DNA of 46,159 nucleotides from Spirochaetes bacterium ADurb.Bin215 (GCA_002070025.1 MWCL01000015.1:1-46159), one strand, 5' to 3'; counted from the stretch's first letter, positions 1 through 8,967 are shown. The notes: generated by a model not told the origin, from the letters alone. Numbers and translations: made by a program.

Positions 1-1
1 T

Positions 2-472
2 CGTCTCGTCGAACACCGGACGGTGAGTTCCCGGCTTCCCCGAACGAGAAAGAATCCCCTGTTTCCAGTGAACTACCTTGACCGGGAGATCCGGAAAAAC
101 TCGGCGGCGCATTGTCGGGAGACGGTCCGGGGAGATCGGGAAGTTGGGATGACGATGGCGCGGATGGTGATAACCCTCGGGTACCACACCTTCCGCAAGC
201 CCTACCGGATTGACAACCGGGTGGCGCGGGCGGAAACGAAGACGCATGCGGACATAGTCGGGCTTCTTGCAGCGAAAGAGGCCCGAAGCGCATTCCAACG
301 GTTATACACGAAGCGGCATGTGTGGACTCATCAGGTGCAGCAGGCTGAGTGGATGGAAGAAATCTGGCTGAGAAGAAAGAAAAACCCGCCGGTTGTGTGT
401 TTCCGGACGGGTGTGGTACCCGAGAAGGGTCAGCCGGGCAACGGTTGGGTCGCCCGGCATCTTGTAGTTTGA
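2..472 (+). CDS. Probable transposase, C-terminal fragment (cut by window edge)
   Basis: The reading frame is open from the left edge and ends with TGA at 470-472; a GTG at 23 is the first possible start, but the frame continues upstream, so this is probably the C-terminal part of a longer gene. It is rich in basic residues and holds the segment NYLDREIRKN followed by H-RETVR and a later LGYHTFRKPYRI. This pattern resembles, from memory, the C-terminal end of insertion-sequence transposases found in many copies in spirochaete genomes; I could not confirm the family. The catalytic part lies outside the window. The stop is only 7 bases from the stop of the convergent methyltransferase gene, so an intact element end would have to overlap that gene. 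A GC-rich hairpin (433-439 with 452-458) lies inside the last codons. Confidence 0.45.
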   Translation, partial: RLVEHRTVSSRLPRTRKNPLFPVNYLDREIRKNSAAHCRETVRGDREVGMTMARMVITLGYHTFRKPYRIDNRVARAETKTHADIVGLLAAKEARSAFQRLYTKRHVWTHQVQQAEWMEEIWLRRKKNPPVVCFRTGVVPEKGQPGNGWVARHLVV

Positions 473-479
473 TCGCTAT

Positions 480-1250
480 TTATCTGATTTTGGTTTCAAC
501 AATTTTGATAGCAGTATAGATGAGTATCCCCGCAGCTTGTGCTACATTAAGACTCTCAATAGCCCCTGTCCCGGAAATCTTCACCAGACAATTACACGCT
601 TTTTTCGTTTCCGGAGAAAGACCTGTTTCCTCATTACCAAGAACTATGAGCGGCGTAGCTCCGTTCGGTATCAGCCTGTCCAATTCATGTACTTCATTGG
701 AAGAACGGTGATCCGCTCCAACGCTCTTTACATTGGGGGGAAGTTTGTCGAGAATCCAGCAAGAAGAAGGGACTCGCCACAATGAGACAAATTCCATACC
801 ACCTTGTGCGACGCGATACATGCTGGTCGATACTTGCGCCTGATCATCTTCTTCGCTGAGAATTATTGTGTCAGCTCCAAAAAATGCGGCACTTCTGATT
901 ATTGCTCCCAGATTGTTTGCATTTCCGACACGATCCAGCAGCAGTACCATTTTTTTCGTGCCAAGTTCCTGCAAGGCTTGTCCGGTCAATGACGGTATTT
1001 CCGGTTCGGGAATCATGGCGACAACGCCCTGATGGTGCACGCTGCCGCACAATTTTTCCAGTTCCTTTTCAGATTCAACGGTCCGGTACACTTTTCTTTC
1101 TGAGGCCAATGTACGGCAAACAGGACCAAAATATTTTGACCGATCATGGGTGAAAAAAAGGCGTTGTATTTTTTCAGGATGTTGTTCTGCAAGGGCACGT
1201 ACTGCTTCAAATCCGCAAACGGCAAGTTCGCGCAACTGTTTATTTTTCAT
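480..1250 (-). CDS. SpoU/TrmH-family RNA 2'-O-ribose methyltransferase
   Basis: A 256-residue SPOUT methyltransferase that would move a methyl group from S-adenosylmethionine to a ribose 2'-OH in rRNA or tRNA. The N-terminal ~80 residues form the substrate-binding (L30e-like) domain. The C-terminal domain shows all three SpoU motifs: D106-R-x-GNANNLGAIIR119 with the catalytic arginine, V203-LGNEETGL, and a final SLNVAQAAGI (233-242) that makes the SAM-binding knot. Length and two-domain layout fit the RlmB/TrmH group (23S rRNA Gm2251 or similar), but the exact target nucleotide cannot be read from sequence. GGAG lies just before the ATG at 1250. It is transcribed alone, divergent from the efflux operon. 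The local sequence looks less G+C-rich than the rest of the window by eye. Confidence 0.9.
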   Translation of the reverse strand: MKNKQLRELAVCGFEAVRALAEQHPEKIQRLFFTHDRSKYFGPVCRTLASERKVYRTVESEKELEKLCGSVHHQGVVAMIPEPEIPSLTGQALQELGTKKMVLLLDRVGNANNLGAIIRSAAFFGADTIILSEEDDQAQVSTSMYRVAQGGMEFVSLWRVPSSCWILDKLPPNVKSVGADHRSSNEVHELDRLIPNGATPLIVLGNEETGLSPETKKACNCLVKISGTGAIESLNVAQAAGILIYTAIKIVETKIR

Positions 1251-1311
1251 GTTTTCTCCTGGGGAGTCAGTGTATCACAGTGCTTTTTTTTCAGGAAGAT
1301 TGCTTTTCTGC

Positions 1312-1340
1312 TTGACTCGAAAGTAAAAATTCCGTACGGT
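1312..1340 (+). promoter_or_regulatory. Predicted promoter of the efflux operon
   Basis: TTGACT (1312-1317) and TACGGT (1335-1340) are separated by 17 bases and precede the TetR-type gene by 63 bases. The -10 box overlaps the first half-site of the palindromic operator, so a repressor bound there would block polymerase. Confidence 0.6.
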
Positions 1341-1364
1341 AATGTTACCGAACATTCGGTAACA
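1337..1364. promoter_or_regulatory. Palindromic operator, probably for the double-TetR repressor
   Basis: A perfect 22-bp dyad spans 1343-1364 (arms TGTTACCGAA and TTCGGTAACA around a CA centre). A second, overlapping 14-bp dyad spans 1337-1350 (CGGTAA-TG-TTACCG). The half-site CGGTAA therefore occurs at 1337-1342, inverted at 1345-1350 and again direct at 1357-1362, the two direct copies being exactly 20 bp apart. The site overlaps the -10 region and sits directly before the regulator gene, the usual place for TetR-family autoregulation. Confidence 0.75.
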
Positions 1365-1403
1365 ATTTACGCAACTCATGTGTTGTAGTAATTGAGGTAA
1401 ATC

Positions 1404-2582
1404 ATGGCAAAAAACTCCCCGGGCACGTCAATTTCACGCCGGGAACAGATTCTTGATGCCGCTTTTTCAATCGCACGACGGAATGTTTCCTGGAGTATGC
1501 GCGATGTTGCGTGGGAAGTGGGTGTCTCAAAACCGGCGTTGTATCGTCATTACACCAGTCGCGCGGATTTGGAGCAAGCCATGGAATCTCGTGTACTTGA
1601 GCTCTTGCTCAGTTCAATCGAGTCCGCCCGGGAGAACACGGAAAGTATCCGTACGGCCATGGTACGGGATTTGCGTGCCCACCCGGATTATTTCATGTTT
1701 TTTGCGCGAAATCTGATTACTGTGGAATCTTTTCATGAGCGGGTTCTCGCGTATCTCATTGAGAATTCCCGGCAAATCGGGGACTTTTTCTCACGGTTGC
1801 GTCAGGAATCCCCGGAAGTTCTCCAGCGGAAGACACTGGCCATTCAGAAGAACGCGATTACGATTCTTCTTGCCGGTTATGATTCTCCGATGATCAGGGA
1901 GTTCCAGGATGAGTTGCTCCGGCGGAATGCAGAGGGCTTCCCGGAACTTGCGTTTCCGCCGGAAGTTCGGCTTGATGAACTTGATAAGATTCCGCTTCAA
2001 TCGGAGACAGGCGAAAACGTCAAATTATTCGAAGCGATTTCGCGGGCAATTCAGGCGCAGGGTATCGGTACCGTAACTATCGAGAAAATAGCGGAGGAGA
2101 TGGGGACCGCCAAAAGCAGTCTGTATTTCTATTTTGACAACAAGCAGGCCATGCTTTCCGAGTTGGTTGCCCATGAGTCTGACGTGTTCCTGTCAGTGTT
2201 GTCGGAGCATGTCAAATGGGGCAAGACGACCGAGGAACAGTTGTATCTGGCCATGATCGCTCATACCCAGTATTTATTGAATAAACCCGGGATCATTCCG
2301 GTGTTCAACTGGATCCGTTACGAGATGGTCACTCATCATCATGAGGTAAGTCATCCGGATGTGCATCATAACGCGCTGCGTGACACCTTCGATTTCAGCC
2401 GTATCAAATCACGAACTTCCAACGAAGCCCTGGAAGCATTAAGCATTGTTAAATGGGCAATGATTCTCAGCAGCGGGTGCACAATCAGGGAACATGAAAG
2501 TGGTAAAAGCAAAGAGGATATTTTGAAAAGTATCCGTAGCATGTATAAACTAATTTTGTTTGGTGACAAGGAGCTCTTATGA
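1404..2582 (+). CDS. Double TetR-family transcriptional regulator
   Basis: A 392-residue protein made of two complete TetR-like units in one chain. The first helix-turn-helix lies at about residues 12-58 (SMRDVAWEVGVSKPALYRHY), the second at about 205-255 (TIEKIAEEMGTAKSSLYFYF), each followed by a helical ligand-binding/dimer region of ~140 residues. Ordinary TetR proteins are about 200 residues with one HTH and act as dimers, so this is a tandem duplication or fusion. The start is ATG 1404 with GAGG 5 bases upstream (1395-1398). It is the first gene of the efflux operon and its stop overlaps the next ATG (2579-2582), so it probably represses its own operon through the dyad at 1337-1364 and is released by a pump substrate. 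Confidence 0.88.
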   Translation: MAKNSPGTSISRREQILDAAFSIARRNVSWSMRDVAWEVGVSKPALYRHYTSRADLEQAMESRVLELLLSSIESARENTESIRTAMVRDLRAHPDYFMFFARNLITVESFHERVLAYLIENSRQIGDFFSRLRQESPEVLQRKTLAIQKNAITILLAGYDSPMIREFQDELLRRNAEGFPELAFPPEVRLDELDKIPLQSETGENVKLFEAISRAIQAQGIGTVTIEKIAEEMGTAKSSLYFYFDNKQAMLSELVAHESDVFLSVLSEHVKWGKTTEEQLYLAMIAHTQYLLNKPGIIPVFNWIRYEMVTHHHEVSHPDVHHNALRDTFDFSRIKSRTSNEALEALSIVKWAMILSSGCTIREHESGKSKEDILKSIRSMYKLILFGDKELL

Positions 2583-3961
2583 TTTTCCCCAAAAAGCTGT
2601 GGACGGTTCTTTTTTTCTTTCTGTTCATCAGTTTTATTGTACAAGCCGATGAATCTCCGCTTCCGACGGACACCCCGGTAATTGAAGTGGTTACGGTTGA
2701 GCGTGCGGTCGAGCTGGCAATGCAGAACAATATTCAGCTCGCTTCCACGGCAATTGATGTACGAATGAAAAAGCGGGCACGGGACTACGCGTGGAATGTT
2801 TTTGTCCCTTCGGTTCAGGCGACAGGTACTCTTGCCCGGAGTAATAATGTCAGCAATCCGTATGAAGATCTGATCCGTATGCTGAATCCGATGTACCAGT
2901 CTCCAGAAATCACGGAATCGGATCATTGGAACGCGATTGCCGGTTTGAATATCAGTCTCAATCTCAACCTTGCTCTGGTCGAAGGTTTTCGCGCCACCCG
3001 TCAGAATTACGAGGCGGGAGTCCTGACCTACGAACAGGCTCGTCAGGAGACCGAGATCAATGTCCGCAAGGCTTTTTATGGTCTGCTCCTGCAGGAAGGC
3101 AGCTTGGCGGTAGCCCGGGATAAACTGGCTACAAGCGAGGAACGTCTCGAGCAAACCCGCATCAACTATCAAAACGGTCTGGTACCGGAGTTATCGTATC
3201 TGCAAATGCAGCTTGCGGTGGAAACTCAAAAACCGGCAATCATGGAAACGGTTCTTCAGCTTGACCAAAACAAGAATCTGTTCGGGTTTCTCATCGGTCT
3301 TCCCCCGGGATCAGAGATTGTACTGGAAGGAAGCATCAATCCTGAAACACAGTCATTCGATGCGGACGAGCTTGTCGAACAGTACCTGGGCAACCGGTTT
3401 GATCTCGCCCTTTTGGAACAAAACCGGTTGATGCTCGAAACGAGTCTGCGTGCGACCCAGATTCAGCGGTTTACTCCGAGCATTGCCCTGAGTCAGACCT
3501 ATTCACCGCGTCTTTCGTCAATCGAAGATTCCTGGACGGATACGGGGAATTGGACAGACAGCAGTGGCGCATTCAGTGTAACGGTACTGTTCAACATCAT
3601 GGAAATGTTTCCCTTCTCCTCAAGCGGCGTCAAAGCAGCTGATACTCGCGACCAGATTGAGAAGCTTAATCTCGCATTCAATCAGCTCGCCGACAACGCG
3701 GAGATCGAGGTTCGGGATCTGGTCAAAAAACTCGACAAGTCCCGTGCGGCCATCACGGCGATGGAACTTAATGTCTCAATGGCGGAAAAAGCCTTCACGT
3801 TGACAGAGCAGGCCTACCGCGCAGGAATCAAGGAGTATCTTGACTTGAAGGATGCAGAAAACATGCTCGTTGAAGCACGCGTCGGTGTTCTTTTGGAAAA
3901 GTTTAATTATCTTTCGGCTCTTCTCGATCTCGAAAAAGCGCTGAACATCACATTACAATAG
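2579..3961 (+). CDS. TolC-like outer membrane efflux protein
   Basis: A 460-residue outer membrane efflux protein (OEP/TolC family) that would form the outer-membrane channel of the adjacent RND pump. An N-terminal signal peptide (residues 1-23, KLWTVLFFFLFISFIVQA then DE) is followed by the two OEP repeats, recognisable by VERAVELAMQNNIQLAS near residue 38 and the long alanine/glutamate-rich coiled-coil helices (for example the 'YEQARQETEINVRKAFYGLL' region and the C-terminal 'EQAYRAGIKEYLDLKDAENML' region). Length fits the family. The ATG overlaps the regulator's stop by 4 bases, showing translational coupling, and it is followed by the membrane fusion protein after 25 bases. Confidence 0.88.
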   Translation: MIFPKKLWTVLFFFLFISFIVQADESPLPTDTPVIEVVTVERAVELAMQNNIQLASTAIDVRMKKRARDYAWNVFVPSVQATGTLARSNNVSNPYEDLIRMLNPMYQSPEITESDHWNAIAGLNISLNLNLALVEGFRATRQNYEAGVLTYEQARQETEINVRKAFYGLLLQEGSLAVARDKLATSEERLEQTRINYQNGLVPELSYLQMQLAVETQKPAIMETVLQLDQNKNLFGFLIGLPPGSEIVLEGSINPETQSFDADELVEQYLGNRFDLALLEQNRLMLETSLRATQIQRFTPSIALSQTYSPRLSSIEDSWTDTGNWTDSSGAFSVTVLFNIMEMFPFSSSGVKAADTRDQIEKLNLAFNQLADNAEIEVRDLVKKLDKSRAAITAMELNVSMAEKAFTLTEQAYRAGIKEYLDLKDAENMLVEARVGVLLEKFNYLSALLDLEKALNITLQ

Positions 3962-3986
3962 GTAGTGGACACATAAGGAGAAATGT

Positions 3987-4940
3987 ATGAATAAGAGCAG
4001 ATTCAGACGATACGGCATAATGAGTATTCTTGCCGTTCTTTCAATTACCATGCTTTCCTGCAGCAAAGATAAATCTGACAAGGATGCGTCAGCGGCGGAA
4101 GAGGCCGAGGCTGTTGTTTTTGCAGTTACCACCGTAACCGCCACCCGGGGCGAACTGAACGACTATCTGGAGTTCGGTGGAGATGTCGTTGCGAAAAGCA
4201 ATCTCGACATTCTCCCCGACGCCGCGGGGAAAATAGCGCAGGTATTGGTTTCTGTGGGCGACACAGTCAAGAAGGACCAGGTAATCGCGTATGTCGATCC
4301 TTCCCGTCCCGGAATGAATTATGAGTACAGCCCGGTCAAATCGCCCATTTCGGGAACGATCACTGCGGTTAATGTGGTTCCGGGATCCATGGTTGCCCAA
4401 CAGCTTTCCATCGCAAAGGTAAGCAAGATGGAAACCCTCGAAGTCATCATGAATGTTCCTGAACGGTTCGTATCCAAAGTCAAGCTGGATCAGAAGGCGT
4501 ATCTCAAGTTTGACGCGTATCCGGGGGAAACTTTTCTTGCAGAAGTATCCGAGGTAAGCCCCGTTCTGGATCAGGCATCCAGAACAATGGGAGTCAAGCT
4601 GAGTTTTATAGCAAAAGATCCCCGCATCAAGGCGGGAATGTTTGCCCGGGTCAAGCTGATAACGGACATCCGGTCCAATGTCGTCAAGATTCCCGAAACG
4701 GCTATCGTGAACCGGTTCGGCGAGAATTTCGTCTTCATGGTTGTACCGGGAGAAAAGCCTGCCGTACGAAAACAACTGGTATCCGTTGGAATTCGTGTCG
4801 ACGAAAAGGCGGAAGTTCTTTCCGGGCTTTCTCCGGATGCCGAAGTTGTTGTCCGCGGTCAAACTCTTCTTGAAGAAGGGTCTCTCATAAATATAGTCTC
4901 GCGCATGCAGCCGCTTCCTGAACAGGAGTCCATTCAATGA
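3987..4940 (+). CDS. RND efflux periplasmic adaptor (membrane fusion lipoprotein)
   Basis: A 317-residue adaptor that would bridge the inner-membrane RND pump and the TolC-like channel. The N-terminus carries a lipoprotein signal with cysteine at residue 25 (ITMLSC), so it is probably anchored in the outer leaflet of the inner membrane. The middle shows the lipoyl/barrel-sandwich halves (GDVVAKSNLDILPDAAGKI and the SPVKSPISGTITAV segment), followed by a beta-barrel domain ending in IKAGMFARVKL and a membrane-proximal domain. The usual long coiled-coil hairpin between the lipoyl halves is almost absent, as in short adaptors. A good ribosome-binding site (AAGGAGAAA) precedes ATG 3987. The stop overlaps the pump start (4937-4940). 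Confidence 0.9.
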   Translation: MNKSRFRRYGIMSILAVLSITMLSCSKDKSDKDASAAEEAEAVVFAVTTVTATRGELNDYLEFGGDVVAKSNLDILPDAAGKIAQVLVSVGDTVKKDQVIAYVDPSRPGMNYEYSPVKSPISGTITAVNVVPGSMVAQQLSIAKVSKMETLEVIMNVPERFVSKVKLDQKAYLKFDAYPGETFLAEVSEVSPVLDQASRTMGVKLSFIAKDPRIKAGMFARVKLITDIRSNVVKIPETAIVNRFGENFVFMVVPGEKPAVRKQLVSVGIRVDEKAEVLSGLSPDAEVVVRGQTLLEEGSLINIVSRMQPLPEQESIQ

Positions 4941-7900
4941 GTTTATCAAAAACAGCCGTAAACCGGCCGACAACCATATTGATCCTTTTCACCGTTCTTG
5001 CCGCACTCGGCATGTACGCGACAATGGATCTTCCGCTTGATCTTCTGCCCGATATTGAACTTCCCTACGTCGCCATTAGCACGGTGTATCCGGGCGCGGG
5101 ACCGGAAGAAGTTGAGCGTCGTGTAACCCGTCCCGTTGAGAGTGCCCTCTCGGGTGTTTCAGGCATCGAATATCTGGGATCCCAATCGTCGAGCAATTCG
5201 AGCATGGTCTATATCCAGCTCACGTTTGGCAGCAATCTTGATGAATCCATGAACGACATCCGGGCAAAACTCGACTATGTAAAGGGAACGCTCCCGGACG
5301 ACGCGGAAACGCCCATGATTTTCAAGATGGATCCGACAATGATCCCGATCATGTTCTACGCAATAAGCGGCAACCGCACACCGGAAGAGCTGTACCAATA
5401 CGCGGACGATCTCGTCCCCCGGCTTGAACAAATTGACGGTGTAGCTACCGCATATGTAATTGGCGGTCGGGAGCGCGCCATTGTCATCGAGATACCCCGG
5501 GACCGTTTGCAGGCGTATAATCTTACCGTCACACAGGTTAGTCAGATGCTTGCTGCGCAGAACATTCAGATCGCCGGTGGAACCATCACCGAGGCGGATC
5601 TGAACTACGCAATCAGCACGGTGGGTGAATACAAGAATCTTGAAGACATCCGCAATACCGTAATCACCTACAAGCAACGCGGCTCGGTGGATGATGCACA
5701 GCGGGGCGGCCCCATGCCGTCCGTTACCACCGTTCGTCTCAGAGATATCGCCAATGTGTACGACGGGTACAAGGATCAAACGTCCATGTACTACTTTGAC
5801 GGTGAACCATGTGTACGCATGGCCATTCAAAAACAGAGCGGCACCAATTCGGTAAAAACGGCGCGTGCGGTTCAAAAACGAATGGCGGAGATAATCATTG
5901 ATGCACCATCAGATGTCACCATTACCGAGACAGGAAATACTACCGACATCATTCAGCGTTCGGTAGACAACGTTGCGTCCAGCGCCATTCAGGGAGCAAT
6001 ATTTGCAATCATCATTTTGTTCATCTTCCTGAGAAGTTTGCGCAGTACTATCATCATCGGTCTCACCATTCCCATATCGCTGATCATTACGCTCGGCATC
6101 ATGTACTTCTCGGGTATGACGCTCAACATCATGACCCTTGCAGGACTCGCACTCGGTGTCGGTATGCTCGTGGACAACTCGATTGTTATCCTCGAAAACA
6201 TTTACTCGTATCGGGAAAAGGGCGCAAAACCGAAACCGGCGGCCATTCTCGGCTCACAGGAAATGGTCCTCGCCATATCGGCGTCTACCCTGACCACCAT
6301 CTGCGTATTTCTTCCGCTCATCATGTACCGGAAGGAACTTGAAGTTATCGGTGAAATCTTCCAGGGGCTCGCGTTCACCGTCGTCATCTCCTTATTATGT
6401 TCGCTTATAGTGGCCATTGTTCTCGTACCCGTTCTTACCAGCAAGTACTTCAAGATTGGCGGTAAAAACCGTCGCACCTACACCGGGTTTTTCGGGAAAT
6501 TGGATCTCCGGCTCGGAAACTTCTTTACCCGCCTGGATGATAGCTACTTCAAGTCGATTCGTTGGGTTCTCCGTCACAAGCTCATAACGATCGGTACCAT
6601 TGTCGGTTTGTTCGTCCTGAGTATTGCACTCATTCCGGTTCTCGGATTTGTGTACATGCCCGAATCGGCTTCCGACAGAATTCAGCTTGATGTTACGCTG
6701 CCGGTGGGAACAAAACTTGAAACAACAGAAGCGGTTCTCAAGCAGTTTGAACAATTCGTAGTCCGCGAGGTAAAGGGTTACAAAAGCATTTCACTCCTTG
6801 CCGGCGCCAGCGACGGATGGGGCTTTGGAGGTGAAAGTTCCTACAAAGGGCAACTTACCATTGACCTCCCCGAATTGTCGAAACAGATAGACAATGAAGA
6901 GCAAATCAAGGAAAAACTCCGTTCCCACTTCGGAGAATTCCCCGGAGCGACCTTCAATATCACCGCCGGTCGGGGAGGTGGTGTCGGTGGCGGCAGTAAA
7001 GCGGTACAGGTAAAGGTTAAGTCCGAAGACCTGGACAAGGCCCGCACAATGGCGATAGCGATCCGCGATCTCCTTGCCGAAAAAGCGAAGGAGCACGTAA
7101 CCGAGCCAAGCATCAGTCTGCAGGACGGGCTTCCCCAGGTTGATATCGTGATAGACCGCGAACGCCTCTATAATCTTGGTCTCAACATCGCATCCGTCGG
7201 GCAGGAAATCCGCGCGAATATCGCGGGAACTACGGCAACAAAGTACCGTGAAGAGGGCGAAGAGATTGACATAGTGGTCAAGCTCGATGAAATCGATCGC
7301 ACCAAACTCGGCGACCTTGAACAAATCTTTGTTACCAATGCCCAGGGTGAAAAAATCCCGGTTTCAAGTTTCGCGCGCTATGCGGAAGGCACTTCACCCA
7401 TATCTATCACCCGGGAAAACCAGAGCCGCATCATCACGGTCAGCGCGGGAACCACAACCGGGGCATCCATCAACGTCGTTCAGAAAGCCGTTGAAAAACT
7501 CATCCAGGAAGAAATCCCGAAGGATCCCGCTGTCCGGATCGAATACGGCGGAGACTATGAAGATCTCATGAAGGCTATCCGGCAGTTCGTCATCATCATT
7601 TTTATGGCCATCATTCTGGTATTCGCCGTCATGGCAAGTCAGTTCGAGTCCTTCCTTGATCCGTTCATCGTGCTCTTTACCATGCCGCTCACCGTTATCG
7701 GAATTGTAATCCTCTACGGCATCATGGGGCAAAAACTCAATGTCATGACCGCGGTCGGTATGCTCATCCTTGTCGGTATCATAGTCAACAACGGTATCGT
7801 TCTTGTTGACTACACCAACCTTTTGAGGAAACGCGGAATGGCCCTCAAGGACGCGTGTGCGGAAGCAGCCAGAAGCCGCCTCCGGCCCATTCTCATGACT

Positions 7901-8146
7901 ACGCTTACTACCGTCCTCGGGCTGACCCCGATGGCATTCTTCCCCGGCGAAGGATCCGAAATGGTTCAACCCATAGGACAAACGGTATTGGGCGGACTTT
8001 CCTTCGGAACGCTCATGACCCTCTTCCTCATGCCGGTACTGTACTATGGTTTCAACCGTATACGGGAAAAACGGGACATCAAGAAAGAGCTCAGGATTAC
8101 CGAAAAGCTCGCGCGTATTGAAAGTAAAAGGAGTGGAATTCTGTGA
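4937..8146 (+). CDS. RND multidrug efflux transporter (AcrB/HAE1-type)
   Basis: A 1069-residue proton-driven exporter of the HAE1 branch of the RND superfamily. Two halves are visible, each with one leading membrane helix, a large periplasmic loop and a block of six helices (roughly residues 350-520 and 875-1045). The N-terminus contains the conserved DLPLDLLPDIELPYV and YPGAGPEEVERRVTRPVE. In helix 4 the sequence is GMLVDNSIVILENI, with one aspartate followed by Asn where E. coli AcrB has Asp-Asp; this VDN form is common in HAE1 pumps outside the enterobacteria. A glycine-rich stretch (GRGGGVGGGSKA) lies in the second periplasmic loop. Substrate cannot be told from sequence; hydrophobic toxins or drugs are the general case. 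It is coupled at both ends to its neighbours. Confidence 0.93.
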   Translation: MSLSKTAVNRPTTILILFTVLAALGMYATMDLPLDLLPDIELPYVAISTVYPGAGPEEVERRVTRPVESALSGVSGIEYLGSQSSSNSSMVYIQLTFGSNLDESMNDIRAKLDYVKGTLPDDAETPMIFKMDPTMIPIMFYAISGNRTPEELYQYADDLVPRLEQIDGVATAYVIGGRERAIVIEIPRDRLQAYNLTVTQVSQMLAAQNIQIAGGTITEADLNYAISTVGEYKNLEDIRNTVITYKQRGSVDDAQRGGPMPSVTTVRLRDIANVYDGYKDQTSMYYFDGEPCVRMAIQKQSGTNSVKTARAVQKRMAEIIIDAPSDVTITETGNTTDIIQRSVDNVASSAIQGAIFAIIILFIFLRSLRSTIIIGLTIPISLIITLGIMYFSGMTLNIMTLAGLALGVGMLVDNSIVILENIYSYREKGAKPKPAAILGSQEMVLAISASTLTTICVFLPLIMYRKELEVIGEIFQGLAFTVVISLLCSLIVAIVLVPVLTSKYFKIGGKNRRTYTGFFGKLDLRLGNFFTRLDDSYFKSIRWVLRHKLITIGTIVGLFVLSIALIPVLGFVYMPESASDRIQLDVTLPVGTKLETTEAVLKQFEQFVVREVKGYKSISLLAGASDGWGFGGESSYKGQLTIDLPELSKQIDNEEQIKEKLRSHFGEFPGATFNITAGRGGGVGGGSKAVQVKVKSEDLDKARTMAIAIRDLLAEKAKEHVTEPSISLQDGLPQVDIVIDRERLYNLGLNIASVGQEIRANIAGTTATKYREEGEEIDIVVKLDEIDRTKLGDLEQIFVTNAQGEKIPVSSFARYAEGTSPISITRENQSRIITVSAGTTTGASINVVQKAVEKLIQEEIPKDPAVRIEYGGDYEDLMKAIRQFVIIIFMAIILVFAVMASQFESFLDPFIVLFTMPLTVIGIVILYGIMGQKLNVMTAVGMLILVGIIVNNGIVLVDYTNLLRKRGMALKDACAEAARSRLRPILMTTLTTVLGLTPMAFFPGEGSEMVQPIGQTVLGGLSFGTLMTLFLMPVLYYGFNRIREKRDIKKELRITEKLARIESKRSGIL

Positions 8147-8415
8147 AAAGGATCGAAATAATATTCAGCCAGGCGCTTGAGGAAGACATACTGTCCGCCC
8201 TGTCAAAGGTCCCGGAAGCCCAGTTCTACACAATCATCCCCGAAGTTTGGGGAAAGGGATACTCAACGCCGAAGATGGGAAGTCCGGTCTGGCCGGAAAC
8301 CAACGAGATCATGATCATCTATTGTGACGATGACGTAGAGCCAAAAATAACCGGACCCGTCAAGGAACTGCAGGCGAAATACACCCGCGAGGGTCTCGCC
8401 TACTTCGTCATATAA
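8143..8415 (+). CDS. Small transporter-associated protein (PG0541-like, PII-type fold)
   Basis: A 90-residue soluble protein starting with GTG at 8143, overlapping the RND stop by 4 bases. It reads as a small ferredoxin-like/PII-like domain: an initial KRIEIIFSQALEEDI strand-helix, a central GKGYSTPKMGSPVWPETNEIMIIYC, and a C-terminal YTREGLAYFVI strand. This matches the small proteins annotated as PG0541-family transporter-associated, which repeatedly follow RND pumps in diderm anaerobes. PII-type proteins bind nucleotides or small molecules and gate transporters, so a regulatory role on the pump is plausible but not shown. It is the last gene of the operon and ends 6 bases from the convergent Nudix gene, with no terminator between. 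Confidence 0.7.
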   Translation: MKRIEIIFSQALEEDILSALSKVPEAQFYTIIPEVWGKGYSTPKMGSPVWPETNEIMIIYCDDDVEPKITGPVKELQAKYTREGLAYFVI

Positions 8416-8421
8416 GAAAAA

Positions 8422-8967
8422 TTATTGTCCGTCCCGCCAGGCGATGAGTGCCCGGCGGGCGGATTCAAAGGCGATGGGGGCGGTTTCAAAATCTGCCGGA
8501 GCCACAAGTTCCAGCGACGAAACCTCCCCCGCCTCCGCCGTAAATACGGACAGATCCCCGGAAAAAACCGCGCTGAAATACAAATCGCAGGTTTTATACC
8601 ACACGTCCCGGTAGGTGTAAGTATTTGGCCAACTTCCAACAAATTTGGTAGCAGTAACTGCCAGCCCCGTTTCTTCACGACACTCCCGCACGGCAGCGTC
8701 TTCCGCCCGCTCGTCCGGATCCACAAACCCGCCGGGAAGCGCGAGCAATCCCTTTGCCGGATCCCGGTTCCGCCTGAGCATGACAACGAATCCGTCATGC
8801 TCAATGATGACACTCGCGGAAGCGGCGACATTATGATAATAGACAAACCCGCAGGCGGGACATGCCCAGTATTTTCCGTCGTGATACGCGATACCCGGCT
8901 TTCCGCAGCGGGAACAGTAATCGATCGGTGCGGGATTCATGGCAGTATCCCCGGAGGGCGCACTCAT
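8422..8967 (-). CDS. Nudix hydrolase with N-terminal zinc ribbon
   Basis: A 181-residue Nudix protein. An N-terminal zinc ribbon (CSRCG about residues 18-22, CPACG about 36-40) precedes the Nudix domain, whose box is complete: GGFVDPDERAEDAAVRECREETGL-type spacing G-x5-E-x7-REC-x-EE-x-G from about residue 78. Such zinc-ribbon Nudix enzymes resemble NudC-like NADH/NAD-cap pyrophosphatases, but the NudC SQPWPFPxS signature is missing, so the substrate is undefined. The annotated ATG (8967) overlaps the stop of the ECF fusion by 4 bases; ATG 8940, with GGGGA upstream, is an alternative. It is the last gene of the pdxK-ECF operon. Confidence 0.85.
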   Translation of the reverse strand: MSAPSGDTAMNPAPIDYCSRCGKPGIAYHDGKYWACPACGFVYYHNVAASASVIIEHDGFVVMLRRNRDPAKGLLALPGGFVDPDERAEDAAVRECREETGLAVTATKFVGSWPNTYTYRDVWYKTCDLYFSAVFSGDLSVFTAEAGEVSSLELVAPADFETAPIAFESARRALIAWRDGQ

